Of a stretch of DNA of 23,632 bases, positions 6,403-13,861 are shown one piece after another (the stretch's first letter is position 1; each line of letters starts with the position of its first letter). The DNA is taken from assembly GCA_035315125.1 (NCBI GenBank), contig DATFYI010000061.1:1-23632 (forward strand). Direction: 5' to 3'. The notes beneath the pieces were generated by a model that had not been told where the DNA came from, did no database searches, and worked only from the letters and a program-made list of their open reading frames with translations. The DNA is from DATFYI01 sp035315125 (GTDB lineage Bacteria > Chloroflexota > Anaerolineae > Anaerolineales > Anaerolineaceae). A program made the position numbers and the translations under genes.

Positions 6403-7314
6403 TTACTGATCGTTATCTTCTTCACGACTCTTGATAAAGTTTCCAAGCAAACTGGTAAACTCCATCGGGAAGATAAATTTAGTAGAGGGGGTCGCAGCCA
6501 TGCTCTTCAATGTTTCAAAATATTGGATAGTCATCGTCTTCGGGTCGATTAGTTTGGCGGCAGAGAAGATTTTTTCCAATGCATTTGCGTAACCTTCGGC
6601 ATTTAATATCTGCGCCTGACGGGTGCCTTCCGCACGCAGGATGGCGGACTGTTTATCACCTTCGGCACGCAAAATGGTGGATTGTTTTTCACCTTCAGCG
6701 ACGTTAATGGCAGCTTCCCGTGTACCGGTTGATTCAGTTACAACAGCACGACGAGTACGCTCGGCAGTAAGCTGGCGGTTCATCGCTTCCTGAACCTCAC
6801 GGGGTGGGATAATTTCCCGAATTTCAACGTTGGTTACTTTAACACCCCAACGCTCAGTGACTTCATCCAACCGGATACGCAGGGCATTATTAATAGCCTC
6901 GCGTTCTGAAAGCACACCATCCAACAATATTCCCCCGATCACAGCCCGGAGGGTAGTAGTAGCAATACCCTGCGCAGCCAGCTCAAAGTTGCCCACTTGA
7001 ATGACACTCTCTGTGGAATCAAATATCTTGTAATACCACAGGAAATCAATCGAAATGGGGGCATTATCTTTCGTGATAGAAGTTTGGGCAGGGATCTCAC
7101 GCACTTGCTCGCGCAAGTCAACCCGGACGCCACGGTCAACAAACGGGATCAGGATCACAAGACCAGGTCCACGATCACCAAGACAGCGCCCCAATCGAAA
7201 AACTACCAGGCGTTGATATTCTGGGACGATTCTGATGGCACTAGCCAAAAAAACAATTGCCAGCAGAACGACAACCCCAATCAGACACGTTGCTGTCGAA
7301 AAAAAGGATGCCAT
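6403..7314 (-). CDS. SPFH/band-7 protein (slipin, stomatin-like)
   Basis: A 303-aa membrane scaffold of the stomatin/prohibitin/HflKC superfamily. One N-terminal helix (about 7-27) anchors it. The SPFH domain begins at IRIVPEYQRLVVFRLGR and contains DLREQVREIPAQ, NALRIRLDEVTERWG and VEIREIIPP. After about residue 190 an Ala/Glu-rich coiled coil repeats EGEKQSTILRAEG, EGDKQSAILRAEG and EGTRQAQILNAEG, which drives ring assembly in this family. An AAGGAG ribosome-binding site lies 8 nt before the ATG. NfeD lies 40 nt upstream on the same strand; this pair is a conserved prokaryotic unit for membrane microdomain or quality-control functions. The precise role is unproven. Confidence 0.95.
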   Translation of the reverse strand: MASFFSTATCLIGVVVLLAIVFLASAIRIVPEYQRLVVFRLGRCLGDRGPGLVILIPFVDRGVRVDLREQVREIPAQTSITKDNAPISIDFLWYYKIFDSTESVIQVGNFELAAQGIATTTLRAVIGGILLDGVLSEREAINNALRIRLDEVTERWGVKVTNVEIREIIPPREVQEAMNRQLTAERTRRAVVTESTGTREAAINVAEGEKQSTILRAEGDKQSAILRAEGTRQAQILNAEGYANALEKIFSAAKLIDPKTMTIQYFETLKSMAATPSTKFIFPMEFTSLLGNFIKSREEDNDQ

Positions 7315-7354
7315 AGCTTGATCTCCTTAGATCATAAGTAAGTCTGGAAATTTA

Positions 7355-7978
7355 TTACGCTTGAGTAGCCGGCTGATTTTTAATTGTCTCTACCTCTAAA
7401 ACTAACCCGGCCCGGCTTATAATACGCACTTTGCTGCCGACTGGGATAGGAGAATCACTGTGAGCCGTCCATATTTCTCCATCTACGTACACCGAGCCGT
7501 CAGGGTTAACCGGAGTACGTGTAACGCCAATCATCCCGATCATTTGATTCGGATCAATGCTAGGGCGTTGCTCACTGGCTTCAATAACTTTTCGCCCGAT
7601 ATACCACATAATACTGCCCGAAGTAATTGAGACTACAACTGCCAGGGCCGGGTCGATGGCAGGTAAGCCATTTGGTTGGCGGAATAAGAAAATAGAACCG
7701 ATCAGTAAGGCAAGGATAGAAATTAACAGATAGATCCATTGGCGTGAGCGGCGTAAGGCCAATAAAAATGGGAAAACGCCCAATATTAATACCCCAAGTG
7801 CCCAATAGTTGATCTGTAAATTGGTCGTTAAATAACCGGCCAGGATTAACATAAAAAGGGCGCCAAGCTCAAGAAAGCCGGTCCCCGGAGCAAACATAGC
7901 CAGAACTGCCAGCATAAAACCAGCAACCAGCAGTACATACGCAACATTAGCACTGATAAGAACATCCATACAGGACAT
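7355..7978 (-). CDS. NfeD family membrane protein (short form)
   Basis: About 207 aa from the chosen start. Four or five hydrophobic helices occupy the first 130 residues, followed by the C-terminal OB-fold typical of NfeD (GVTRTPVNPDGSVYVDGEIW, then GSKVRIISRAGLVLEVE). The ClpP-like serine protease domain of long NfeD proteins is absent, so this is the short form that partners stomatin-like proteins. The frame stays open to 8212, but the extra part is not NfeD-like and would run through the divergent promoter, so ATG 7978 or 7969 is preferred. Neither has a good ribosome-binding site. It is probably co-transcribed with the slipin 40 nt downstream. Confidence 0.88.
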   Translation of the reverse strand: MSCMDVLISANVAYVLLVAGFMLAVLAMFAPGTGFLELGALFMLILAGYLTTNLQINYWALGVLILGVFPFLLALRRSRQWIYLLISILALLIGSIFLFRQPNGLPAIDPALAVVVSITSGSIMWYIGRKVIEASEQRPSIDPNQMIGMIGVTRTPVNPDGSVYVDGEIWTAHSDSPIPVGSKVRIISRAGLVLEVETIKNQPATQA

Positions 7979-8005
7979 CCAATCTATAACAAAAGAGGAA
8001 ATTGC

Positions 8006-8035
8006 TTGAAAAATTATTTGTACAATGATTATACT
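8006..8035 (+). promoter_or_regulatory. Candidate promoter of the VWA-FHA/PP2C operon
   Basis: TTGAAA (8006-8011), 18-nt spacer, TATACT (8030-8035), giving a leader of about 80 nt before ATG 8121. A second -10-like TACAAT at 8106-8111 lies 10 nt before the ATG and would give an almost leaderless mRNA. The region is shared with the divergent NfeD gene. Confidence 0.45.
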
Positions 8036-8120
8036 TCTGAAAGATGACTTATATCTTAATATTGCAACAAAAATCTTTCTTCTATCAAAACTGCCAAAGT
8101 TCGCGTACAATATATCCAGA

Positions 8121-10079
8121 ATGGTGAAACCTAACAAACGACGTTTAACAGGTTTACAGTGGCTGATCAAATCCGGTTTGGGTTTGGCGTGCCTTTTATG
8201 GATGTTAACCAAACCAGTTGCCGCTCAGAGCGCCGGCCAGGTGCAGATCAGCTCACCGGATGTTAACAAATTCCCAACAGTCACTTTTTACCTGGATGCC
8301 TACGATGGGCAGGGCAACTATATCAATACCCTTACTACGAATCAGGTACAGATAATTGAGAATGGCATAGCTCGCCGGCCAGATGACCTGAGCCTCCAGC
8401 ACCCGGGCGTCCAATTCACGGTGGCAGTAAACCTCAGCTCAGCGCTCGTCAATAACACAAATATCAACGGCTCTTTTTCTATTCAATCAATCCAAAAAAG
8501 ACTGATTGATTGGGCCAAAACACTGCCCAATCCCGGCCTGGATGACATTAGCCTGGCGACTAATGCCGGGCTGCAATTGACACACCTCAGCAGTCCAACC
8601 GATTGGATATCGGCAGTAGAGGCCTATAAACCCGACCTGACGAATATTCAGCCTGGTCTGAACGGACTATCACAGGCGCTTAATTTAGCTAGTGACCCTG
8701 CGCCAAGACCGCAGATGAAACGAGTAATTCTTTTCGTCACACCCATTTTAACACCTGTACTTGCAGCTACTCTACCGAATCTTACAGACCGGGCCAACCA
8801 ACTTGACGCGCATATATATATCTGGCTGCTTTCCAATTCAATAAAAAATGATCCCAAGCTGGTTGATCCACTTCAAAAAATGGCCGAAGGGACAGGCGGC
8901 CGGTTAATTATCCTGACCGGCAAAGATCCTTTGCCGGATCCGGATGATTATCTAAAATCTATGCGCAGCGTTTACCAGCTCAGTTATACATCCGGAATAG
9001 CGCAGGGGGGATCTCAAAAGATATCTGTAAAGGTGCAAGGAGAGAATATACAGGCCACCAGCCAGGAAAAAAGCTTTATTGTCAATATCCTGGCGCCAAA
9101 TCCTATGTTCCTGGCACCGCCTGACCAAATCCATTTGAACTGGCTAGAATCCGGCAATAAGACCCCTGCGGTTCTGACCCCACAATCCGTCACCATTCCA
9201 ATCCTGATTGAATTTCCAGATAACCATATCCGCCCTTTGAAGCAATCCAGCCTGTACGTGGATGGGGTATTGGAGAACGAAAATACCACTCCACCTTTTG
9301 ACAAATTCATCTGGAAACTGGATAAATATGCACAGAACCCAATAAAAGCCCAGACCAGCCAGCATGTGTTGAAGGTCGAGATTGTGGACAGCCTGGGTCT
9401 TAAACAGGATAGTATTGACACTCCAGTTGAACTCGTAATACAACCACTGCCCACCAAAGGGCTGGTGAACCAGATGATCTCAAATAAATGGTTCCTGGCG
9501 ATTGCGGGTGCGTTGGGGGTAACCGGCCTGACCGGGTTAGGTGAATTGGCCATAAAACGGCGTATGAGGACAGCCAGAAATAAACCTGAAAAAAGTCGAT
9601 TAATAAAAAGTGAGACCGTAAAAACTGCAAATACCCGCACCGAAGTTGGAAATACCCGGATCAAGGCGACGATAATGAGCCCCACCTTACCACTGGCGGT
9701 AGCGAGAAGCTCTGCGCCGGCGCACCTGGTACGAATTTCGGAGCAGGGCAATTCCCTGGAAGATCAAACTCTGCCCATAGCACAAGCTGAGATTACCATC
9801 GGAAGCGATCCCAGCCAGGCTGAGTGTGTGATTGATTTACCTTCTATCAATAAATTACACGCCCGCATTTTTCAAACCCCACAAAACGATTATTTTCTGG
9901 CAGATTGTGGCTCAGTTGCAGGCACCTGGGTCAATTACATTCTGGCGCCGGTCCAGGGTGTCCGGTTAGAACATGGGGATTTGATCCAGATTGGCAGGGC
10001 AACCTTCCGGTTCGAACTCAGCCACCCTGCACAGATACGCCAACCCTGTGTTACAGAGTATAAAGAGGAATCTCTATGA
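8121..10079 (+). CDS. Membrane protein with VWA-like ectodomain and cytoplasmic FHA domain
   Basis: A 652-aa protein. Residues 1-36 form a signal peptide or anchor ending in KPVAAQSAG. The ectodomain has a VWA-like fold (about 95-290: FTVAVNLSSALV, PGLNGLSQALNLA, MKRVILFVTP) and then beta-rich segments to about 450. A membrane helix at about 456-480 (KWFLAIAGALGVTGLTGLGE) ends in positive residues KRRMR, placing the C-terminus in the cytoplasm. The FHA domain is at about 555-640 (ITIGSDPS, SINKLHARI, GTWVN). Two oddities stand out. The MIDAS motif DxSxS reads NLSSA. The FHA residues that usually bind phosphothreonine are changed (IGR to IGS, SxxH Ser to Asn, NGT Asn to Ala). An in-frame ATG at 8025 lies upstream of the likely promoter and is not used. 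The stop overlaps the PP2C start by 4 bases. Confidence 0.87.
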   Translation: MVKPNKRRLTGLQWLIKSGLGLACLLWMLTKPVAAQSAGQVQISSPDVNKFPTVTFYLDAYDGQGNYINTLTTNQVQIIENGIARRPDDLSLQHPGVQFTVAVNLSSALVNNTNINGSFSIQSIQKRLIDWAKTLPNPGLDDISLATNAGLQLTHLSSPTDWISAVEAYKPDLTNIQPGLNGLSQALNLASDPAPRPQMKRVILFVTPILTPVLAATLPNLTDRANQLDAHIYIWLLSNSIKNDPKLVDPLQKMAEGTGGRLIILTGKDPLPDPDDYLKSMRSVYQLSYTSGIAQGGSQKISVKVQGENIQATSQEKSFIVNILAPNPMFLAPPDQIHLNWLESGNKTPAVLTPQSVTIPILIEFPDNHIRPLKQSSLYVDGVLENENTTPPFDKFIWKLDKYAQNPIKAQTSQHVLKVEIVDSLGLKQDSIDTPVELVIQPLPTKGLVNQMISNKWFLAIAGALGVTGLTGLGELAIKRRMRTARNKPEKSRLIKSETVKTANTRTEVGNTRIKATIMSPTLPLAVARSSAPAHLVRISEQGNSLEDQTLPIAQAEITIGSDPSQAECVIDLPSINKLHARIFQTPQNDYFLADCGSVAGTWVNYILAPVQGVRLEHGDLIQIGRATFRFELSHPAQIRQPCVTEYKEESL

Positions 10080-11269
10080 TTCGAGCCGATCAGGCGCATC
10101 TACCAGTAACAGCCTTAACACATCCGGGTATGAAGGGCAAAAACAACGAAGATCGTTTCGCTGTTTCTGCTTTCACGATCAGTGAAAAGAATTCAACGCC
10201 GGTTTTGCTGGCAATTCTCTCCGATGGAATTGGAGGACACCGGGCGGGCGAGGTGGCAGCCGAGATTGCGGTAAATAAAATCAGCCAATGTGTAGCGGAT
10301 AGCAACGGCGGGCAACCAGTCCATATTCTTCAGAAGGCTATTCAGGAAGCCAGCCGGGAGATCTATAACCAGGCTCAGCAAGACAAAGGACGCCAGGGCA
10401 TGGGCGCTACATGCGCTTGCGCTATGATCATTCGTAATCGCCTATACGCAGCCACTGTGGGGGATTCTCGCATCTACTTGATGCGTGGAAGAACGATCCA
10501 GCAACTTTCCACCGATCATACCTGGGTGCAGGAAGCGCTTGACAAAGGTATTTTGACACCAGAGCAGGTGGCAGGCCATCCCAACCAGCATGTAATCCGG
10601 CGCTACCTGGGCTCCCCAAACCCACCCAGAGTCGATCTGCGGCTGCGGTTGACTGGAAAAGAAAGCGACATCCAGGCTGAAGCCAATCAAGGTATGTTGC
10701 TGCAGACCGGTGACCGCATTTTGCTTTGCTCGGATGGACTGCATGACGTGGTGAAGGATCAGGAGATCCTGGCTGCCTTCCTGCAACATCCTCAATCCGA
10801 TGCCTTGCAATATTTAATTAATCTGGCCAACGAGCGCGGCGGTCCTGACAATATCACCGGTATTATTATCGAAGTTCCTGAGCAAGCATTTTTTCGCAAG
10901 CAATCCAAGGTCAGGCGTTACTTGTTTTTAGGATGTGCGGGTATATTGGGCCTGGCTGCTCTGGCAGCTATCCTTGGATTTGGATGGATCTGGGTAAATA
11001 ACCATTTTTTTGTTGCTACAACACCAACACCCACCAATCAAATAACCATAACATTACCGGCCAGCCTACCTGAAACCACACCAGCCAATACAATCCTGCC
11101 TGCCGCAAGCAGCACCCCTGCTGCAATCTTAACCCAGCCAATTCCTATACCCACCGGGGTAGCTCCAACCATGACCGCCTGGCCAACCAATACCAGCACA
11201 CCAACCAGCACGCTAACCCCCACCGTTACACAGACAGCGCCTCCAACTTCTACGCCGGCGATCCGCTGA
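10076..11269 (+). CDS. PP2C-type Ser/Thr phosphatase with membrane helix and Thr/Pro stalk
   Basis: A 397-aa protein. The catalytic PP2C domain (about 10-265) carries HPGMKGKNNEDRF (D26), LSDGIGGHRAGEVAAE (D50, G51), GATCACA, VGDSRIYLMR, LLCSDGLHDVV and GGPDNITG, so the metal-binding aspartates are intact. It should dephosphorylate phospho-Ser/Thr proteins in the cytoplasm. A membrane helix follows (about 281-305: FLGCAGILGLAALAAILGFG). Beyond it lie 90 residues rich in Thr and Pro (PTNTSTPTSTLTPTVT), probably extracytoplasmic. It overlaps the FHA gene by ATGA, with AGAGGAA upstream. FHA proteins and PP2C phosphatases commonly work with Ser/Thr kinases, but no kinase is in this window. Confidence 0.93.
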   Translation: MIRADQAHLPVTALTHPGMKGKNNEDRFAVSAFTISEKNSTPVLLAILSDGIGGHRAGEVAAEIAVNKISQCVADSNGGQPVHILQKAIQEASREIYNQAQQDKGRQGMGATCACAMIIRNRLYAATVGDSRIYLMRGRTIQQLSTDHTWVQEALDKGILTPEQVAGHPNQHVIRRYLGSPNPPRVDLRLRLTGKESDIQAEANQGMLLQTGDRILLCSDGLHDVVKDQEILAAFLQHPQSDALQYLINLANERGGPDNITGIIIEVPEQAFFRKQSKVRRYLFLGCAGILGLAALAAILGFGWIWVNNHFFVATTPTPTNQITITLPASLPETTPANTILPAASSTPAAILTQPIPIPTGVAPTMTAWPTNTSTPTSTLTPTVTQTAPPTSTPAIR

Positions 11270-11278
11270 GACTTAAAA

Positions 11279-11293
11279 CAGTCCGGTTGACTG
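11279..11293 (-). terminator. Weak hairpin between convergent genes
   Basis: CAGTC (11279-11283) and GACTG (11289-11293) make a 5-bp stem. On the minus strand TTTTAA follows. It may end the ACT-protein transcript, but the stem is short. Confidence 0.35.
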
Positions 11294-11304
11294 CTTATCC
11301 CAAT

Positions 11305-11700
11305 TCATTTCAAATCATAGCCGCTATCTAGCAGGACCGCCCTGGCCTTATCCAGATTGGTTTCTTTAATCAATAAATAATCGGTATCATAGGTCGACAG
11401 GGCAAAGATACTGATGTCGGCTTCAGCCAGAACACCGCTCAACTGCGCAAGAATGCCGATCAGATTAAAATCCAATGGTCCCAACACTTGAATACAACGC
11501 CAACCTGACTCGACTTTCCAGTCGGGTTGGACCAGTACCTGCAGGATAACCAGGGATAACTCATCACCAATCTGTGTAACAGACCAAAAAGGGGATTGAA
11601 ACAATCCATCTGGGAGGGTCTGACCGGGAAATAGACGGCAAACAGACAATTGCCAGGGCAGGATCGACAGGCTCAATGGTTTCGAAGAGCGCGCAATCAT
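11305..11700 (-). CDS. ACT-domain protein
   Basis: A 131-aa protein. The C-terminal half (about 65-131) is an ACT fold of the CASTOR/ACT_7 type: GWRCIQVLGPLDFNLIGILA, LAEADISIFALSTYDTDYLL, then KARAVLLDSGYDL. ACT domains bind amino acids or similar small ligands and act as sensors. The N-terminal half (LSLSILPWQLSVCRL, SPFWSVTQIGDELSLV) resembles the partner ACT-like half of the same family. GGAGG lies 5 nt before the ATG. It converges with the PP2C gene and follows the NYN-LOTUS gene by 32 nt, so it may share that transcript. The ligand is not evident. Confidence 0.85.
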   Translation of the reverse strand: MIARSSKPLSLSILPWQLSVCRLFPGQTLPDGLFQSPFWSVTQIGDELSLVILQVLVQPDWKVESGWRCIQVLGPLDFNLIGILAQLSGVLAEADISIFALSTYDTDYLLIKETNLDKARAVLLDSGYDLK

Positions 11701-11732
11701 TGGCCTCCAATTGTGCGAAGGAAGAAAGCCTT

Positions 11733-12488
11733 TTAATCCTTCTCTTTTACATAGATTACGGAGGTGCCATCCTGGCTTTTCACTTCCTTAACCTCAAACA
11801 CTTTCGGATAAGCGCGGATGAGAAGTGAAAGTTGTTTATAACCATAGGTTCGGCTATCAAAACCAGGGTCTAGCTGGCGCAGGTGATGCCCAAGGGTTCC
11901 CAAAAAAGCCCAACCATCCTCCTGGACGGCAATATCGAAGGCGCTTTTTAACAAAGGTAGAGGATCAGGTGTGGCCTGCTCAGGTGTACCGGCAGATTTG
12001 CGCCGCTCACTCAGCTTAGAAGAATTGTCTTCCACGATCAAGTTCTCAGTGTATACGAAGACTTCGCAAGCATTGACGAAGGCCCGCGGGGTGGTTTTCT
12101 TGCCAATACCCATGACGAAGAAGCCCTTTTCACGGATACGGGTGGCCAGGCGGGTGTAATCGCTGTCGCTGGAAACCAGACAAAAGCCTTCAACGCTGCC
12201 GTTGTATAGTATATCCATCGCATCGATGATCATTGCGCTGTCGGTGGCATTTTTGCCAATGGTATAACGGAATTGTTGGATCGGTTGGATAGCATGGGTT
12301 TGTAATGTATCCTTCCAACCATTCATGTTGGCTGCCGTCCAGTCTCCGTAAATCCGCCGAATTGTCACCAGGCCATATTTACTGGTCTCCGCCAGTATTT
12401 TTTCAATCAATGACGGTTGGGCGTTGTCCCCGTCAATCAACATGGCAATCCTGCGATTGCTCAAATTTGTAGAATTTTCTTTAAACAT
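11733..12488 (-). CDS. NYN (PIN-like) nuclease domain plus LOTUS/OST-HTH domain
   Basis: A 251-aa protein of the LabA/DUF88 (NYN) group. The N-terminal domain (about 12-155) starts with RRIAMLIDGDNAQPSLI and contains RRIYGDWT, ATDSAMIIDAMDIL, FCLVSSDSDYTRLATRIRE and GKKTTPRAFVNACEVFVY. The acidic residues D18, D20 and those of SSDSDY match the PIN-like metal site, so an RNase activity is expected. The C-terminal domain (about 178-251) is a LOTUS/OST-HTH winged helix (LKSAFDIAVQEDGWAFLGTL, DSRTYGYKQLSLLIRAYPKVFEV), which binds RNA in related proteins. AAGGA lies near the ATG. A 40-bp dyad sits directly upstream (12515-12554). The RNA target is unknown. Confidence 0.92.
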   Translation of the reverse strand: MFKENSTNLSNRRIAMLIDGDNAQPSLIEKILAETSKYGLVTIRRIYGDWTAANMNGWKDTLQTHAIQPIQQFRYTIGKNATDSAMIIDAMDILYNGSVEGFCLVSSDSDYTRLATRIREKGFFVMGIGKKTTPRAFVNACEVFVYTENLIVEDNSSKLSERRKSAGTPEQATPDPLPLLKSAFDIAVQEDGWAFLGTLGHHLRQLDPGFDSRTYGYKQLSLLIRAYPKVFEVKEVKSQDGTSVIYVKEKD

Positions 12489-12514
12489 TATCCTTTTCCT
12501 TGATGCCCAATGGC

Positions 12515-12554
12515 AATTAAGCGATGAAAATAGTTATTTTCATCTTACTTAATT
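12515..12554. promoter_or_regulatory. 40-bp dyad in the leader of the NYN-LOTUS gene
   Basis: GATGAAAATA (12523-12532) and TATTTTCATC (12535-12544) form a perfect inverted repeat with a 2-bp centre. It is flanked by a second matching pair, AATTAAG (12515-12521) and CTTAATT (12548-12554). A minus-strand TATAAT (12552-12557) overlaps the outer arm, so the dyad covers the expected start of transcription and ends 27 bp before the ATG. It could be an operator or, as RNA, a 5'-terminal hairpin. Confidence 0.6.
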
Positions 12555-12632
12555 ATACGACTGAAACTCTAATTGCCTTACAACCTGACCATCACACAGC
12601 AACTCTGCCAGGCGAGGCCCCCAAATTTGGAA

Positions 12633-13163
12633 CTATTTTTGTGGAACCACCGGCTTTGGGGGTCTGCGCGTCAGCATGACGATCTGAACCACGAGACCAA
12701 TCACAAATAAAACCACAATAACCAGATTCGTAGAAGAATAGTTGATATGAGTTCCCTGGGAAATAAGAAGTGAGCCTTCCAGTGCTGAAAGCAGAATGAG
12801 GGCCCAATCCAACAAAACCGCTACCAATAAAGCGCCGATCAAACCGCCAACCAGAAAAGGAAACCAGGAAAATTGACCCGTTCCGAGTTTAAAAAGACCG
12901 AACAGGTCAAGGGCAATGTAACCCCCACCTAGAAAGCCGACCACTTCCACGGAAATACGCTCCAACGGGCCGGCCAGGACTGCGCCAATCACTCCCGCAA
13001 CCAGACCAATAGCCAGTATGACGTACTCGGGCTGGCCTTGTAGGAAATGGCTGGCCAGCAGAACGCCGGTTAAGAAACCGACAACACCCACAAAAAACCA
13101 GAATAATTTGCGGCCAAACAGCAGCAAGACGGCGCCTAAAATCACCTTAGCGGTAGACAGCAT
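12633..13163 (-). CDS. DUF4203/TMEM198-like multi-helix membrane protein
   Basis: A 176-aa integral membrane protein with about seven hydrophobic helices joined by short loops, rich in Gly and Leu. Signature-like stretches are LFGRKLFWFFVGVVGFLTG, GPLERISVEVVGFLGGGYIA and RRPPKPVVP at the basic C-terminus. The alternation of small-residue helices fits the DUF4203 family, whose function is not established. GGAGG precedes the ATG at 13163. It lies between the NYN-LOTUS gene and the MESH1-like hydrolase on the same strand, with gaps of 144 and 104 nt, so co-transcription is uncertain. Confidence 0.78.
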   Translation of the reverse strand: MLSTAKVILGAVLLLFGRKLFWFFVGVVGFLTGVLLASHFLQGQPEYVILAIGLVAGVIGAVLAGPLERISVEVVGFLGGGYIALDLFGLFKLGTGQFSWFPFLVGGLIGALLVAVLLDWALILLSALEGSLLISQGTHINYSSTNLVIVVLFVIGLVVQIVMLTRRPPKPVVPQK

Positions 13164-13267
13164 AATTCCTCCACCACGCCACGTCAGTAAACTTTGATTC
13201 TATATCTTCAGATTGTCACTCCAGAAGGTCCCCTGAAATAGCATCTGGCAATAAATACACAATCTGG

Positions 13268-13828
13268 TTATCCTTGTTGCGCCAGCATGTTTTTGGCATC
13301 CCGTAAGACCTGATCATAGCATGCCTCCAGTGCCAGGTTGGCGCCTCGCAGACCCGACACCACTTTCTCACTCCAATCCAGGTATTCTTTTAGTCTTTGC
13401 TGCGACCAGCCCATGGGTGGTGAGTGGCTTATGTCATAAACATTACAGATTTTATCCGCCAGCTTAATTTGTTTGGCTGCATCACTGATAAAAGGGGCGT
13501 GCTCGATCTGAAGCTGCTTACGGGCTTGTTTGGGTAGGCCTTTATCGTCAGACACTTCCAACACCAGCCCCAAAACTTCATTACCAAATAAGCTGCGCAG
13601 CTCATCCGGGGTGGCGCTGGTATCCTCAATCGTATCGTGTAAAACGGCAGCCGCCAGAGTGGGTATGTCCCTCACCTGACCGATGCGCCAGAGGGTATCG
13701 GCCACTTCAATCGGATGGTTGATATAGGGGGTTGCCTGTTCATCTTTGCGGCGCTGGTCGCGATGCTTGTCTGCCGAAAATCGCAAAGATTTTAATAAAA
13801 GCGAAATACTCTCTTCGTCATATTCCAT
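13268..13828 (-). CDS. MESH1-like small HD hydrolase of (p)ppGpp
   Basis: A 186-aa HD-superfamily protein matching the hydrolase half of RelA/SpoT without a synthetase domain. Motifs in order are ADKHRDQRRKD (20-29), TPYINHPIEVADTLWRIG with H38, AAAVLHDTIEDT with H64, D65, E68 and D69, FGNEVLGLVLEVSDDK, IKLADKICNVYDIS, and GWSQQRLKEYLDWSEKVV. These cover the manganese site and nucleotide pocket of MESH1-type enzymes, which remove the 3'-pyrophosphate of ppGpp (human MESH1 also acts on NADPH). An AGAGAG stretch lies upstream of the ATG. The lipoprotein gene ends 33 nt upstream on the same strand. It would lower alarmone levels or process a related metabolite. Confidence 0.9.
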   Translation of the reverse strand: MEYDEESISLLLKSLRFSADKHRDQRRKDEQATPYINHPIEVADTLWRIGQVRDIPTLAAAVLHDTIEDTSATPDELRSLFGNEVLGLVLEVSDDKGLPKQARKQLQIEHAPFISDAAKQIKLADKICNVYDISHSPPMGWSQQRLKEYLDWSEKVVSGLRGANLALEACYDQVLRDAKNMLAQQG

Positions 13829-13861
13829 AAATATCTCTCTCGACCTTCCATTCTATAAAAA

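Noticed and set aside
7979..8212. Long N-terminal extension of NfeD
   Set aside because: It would be coded across the divergent promoter region, is not NfeD-like and contains no helix or signal needed by the family; starts at 7978 or 7969 are more sensible.
9014..9751. 245-codon open frame on the minus strand
   Set aside because: It lies wholly opposite the VWA-FHA gene, which has a signal peptide and recognisable domains; the antisense product shows no domain and no start signal.
11000..11266. Repetitive Thr/Pro codons resembling a DNA tandem repeat
   Set aside because: The repeats are irregular at DNA level and are explained by the Thr/Pro stalk of the PP2C protein.
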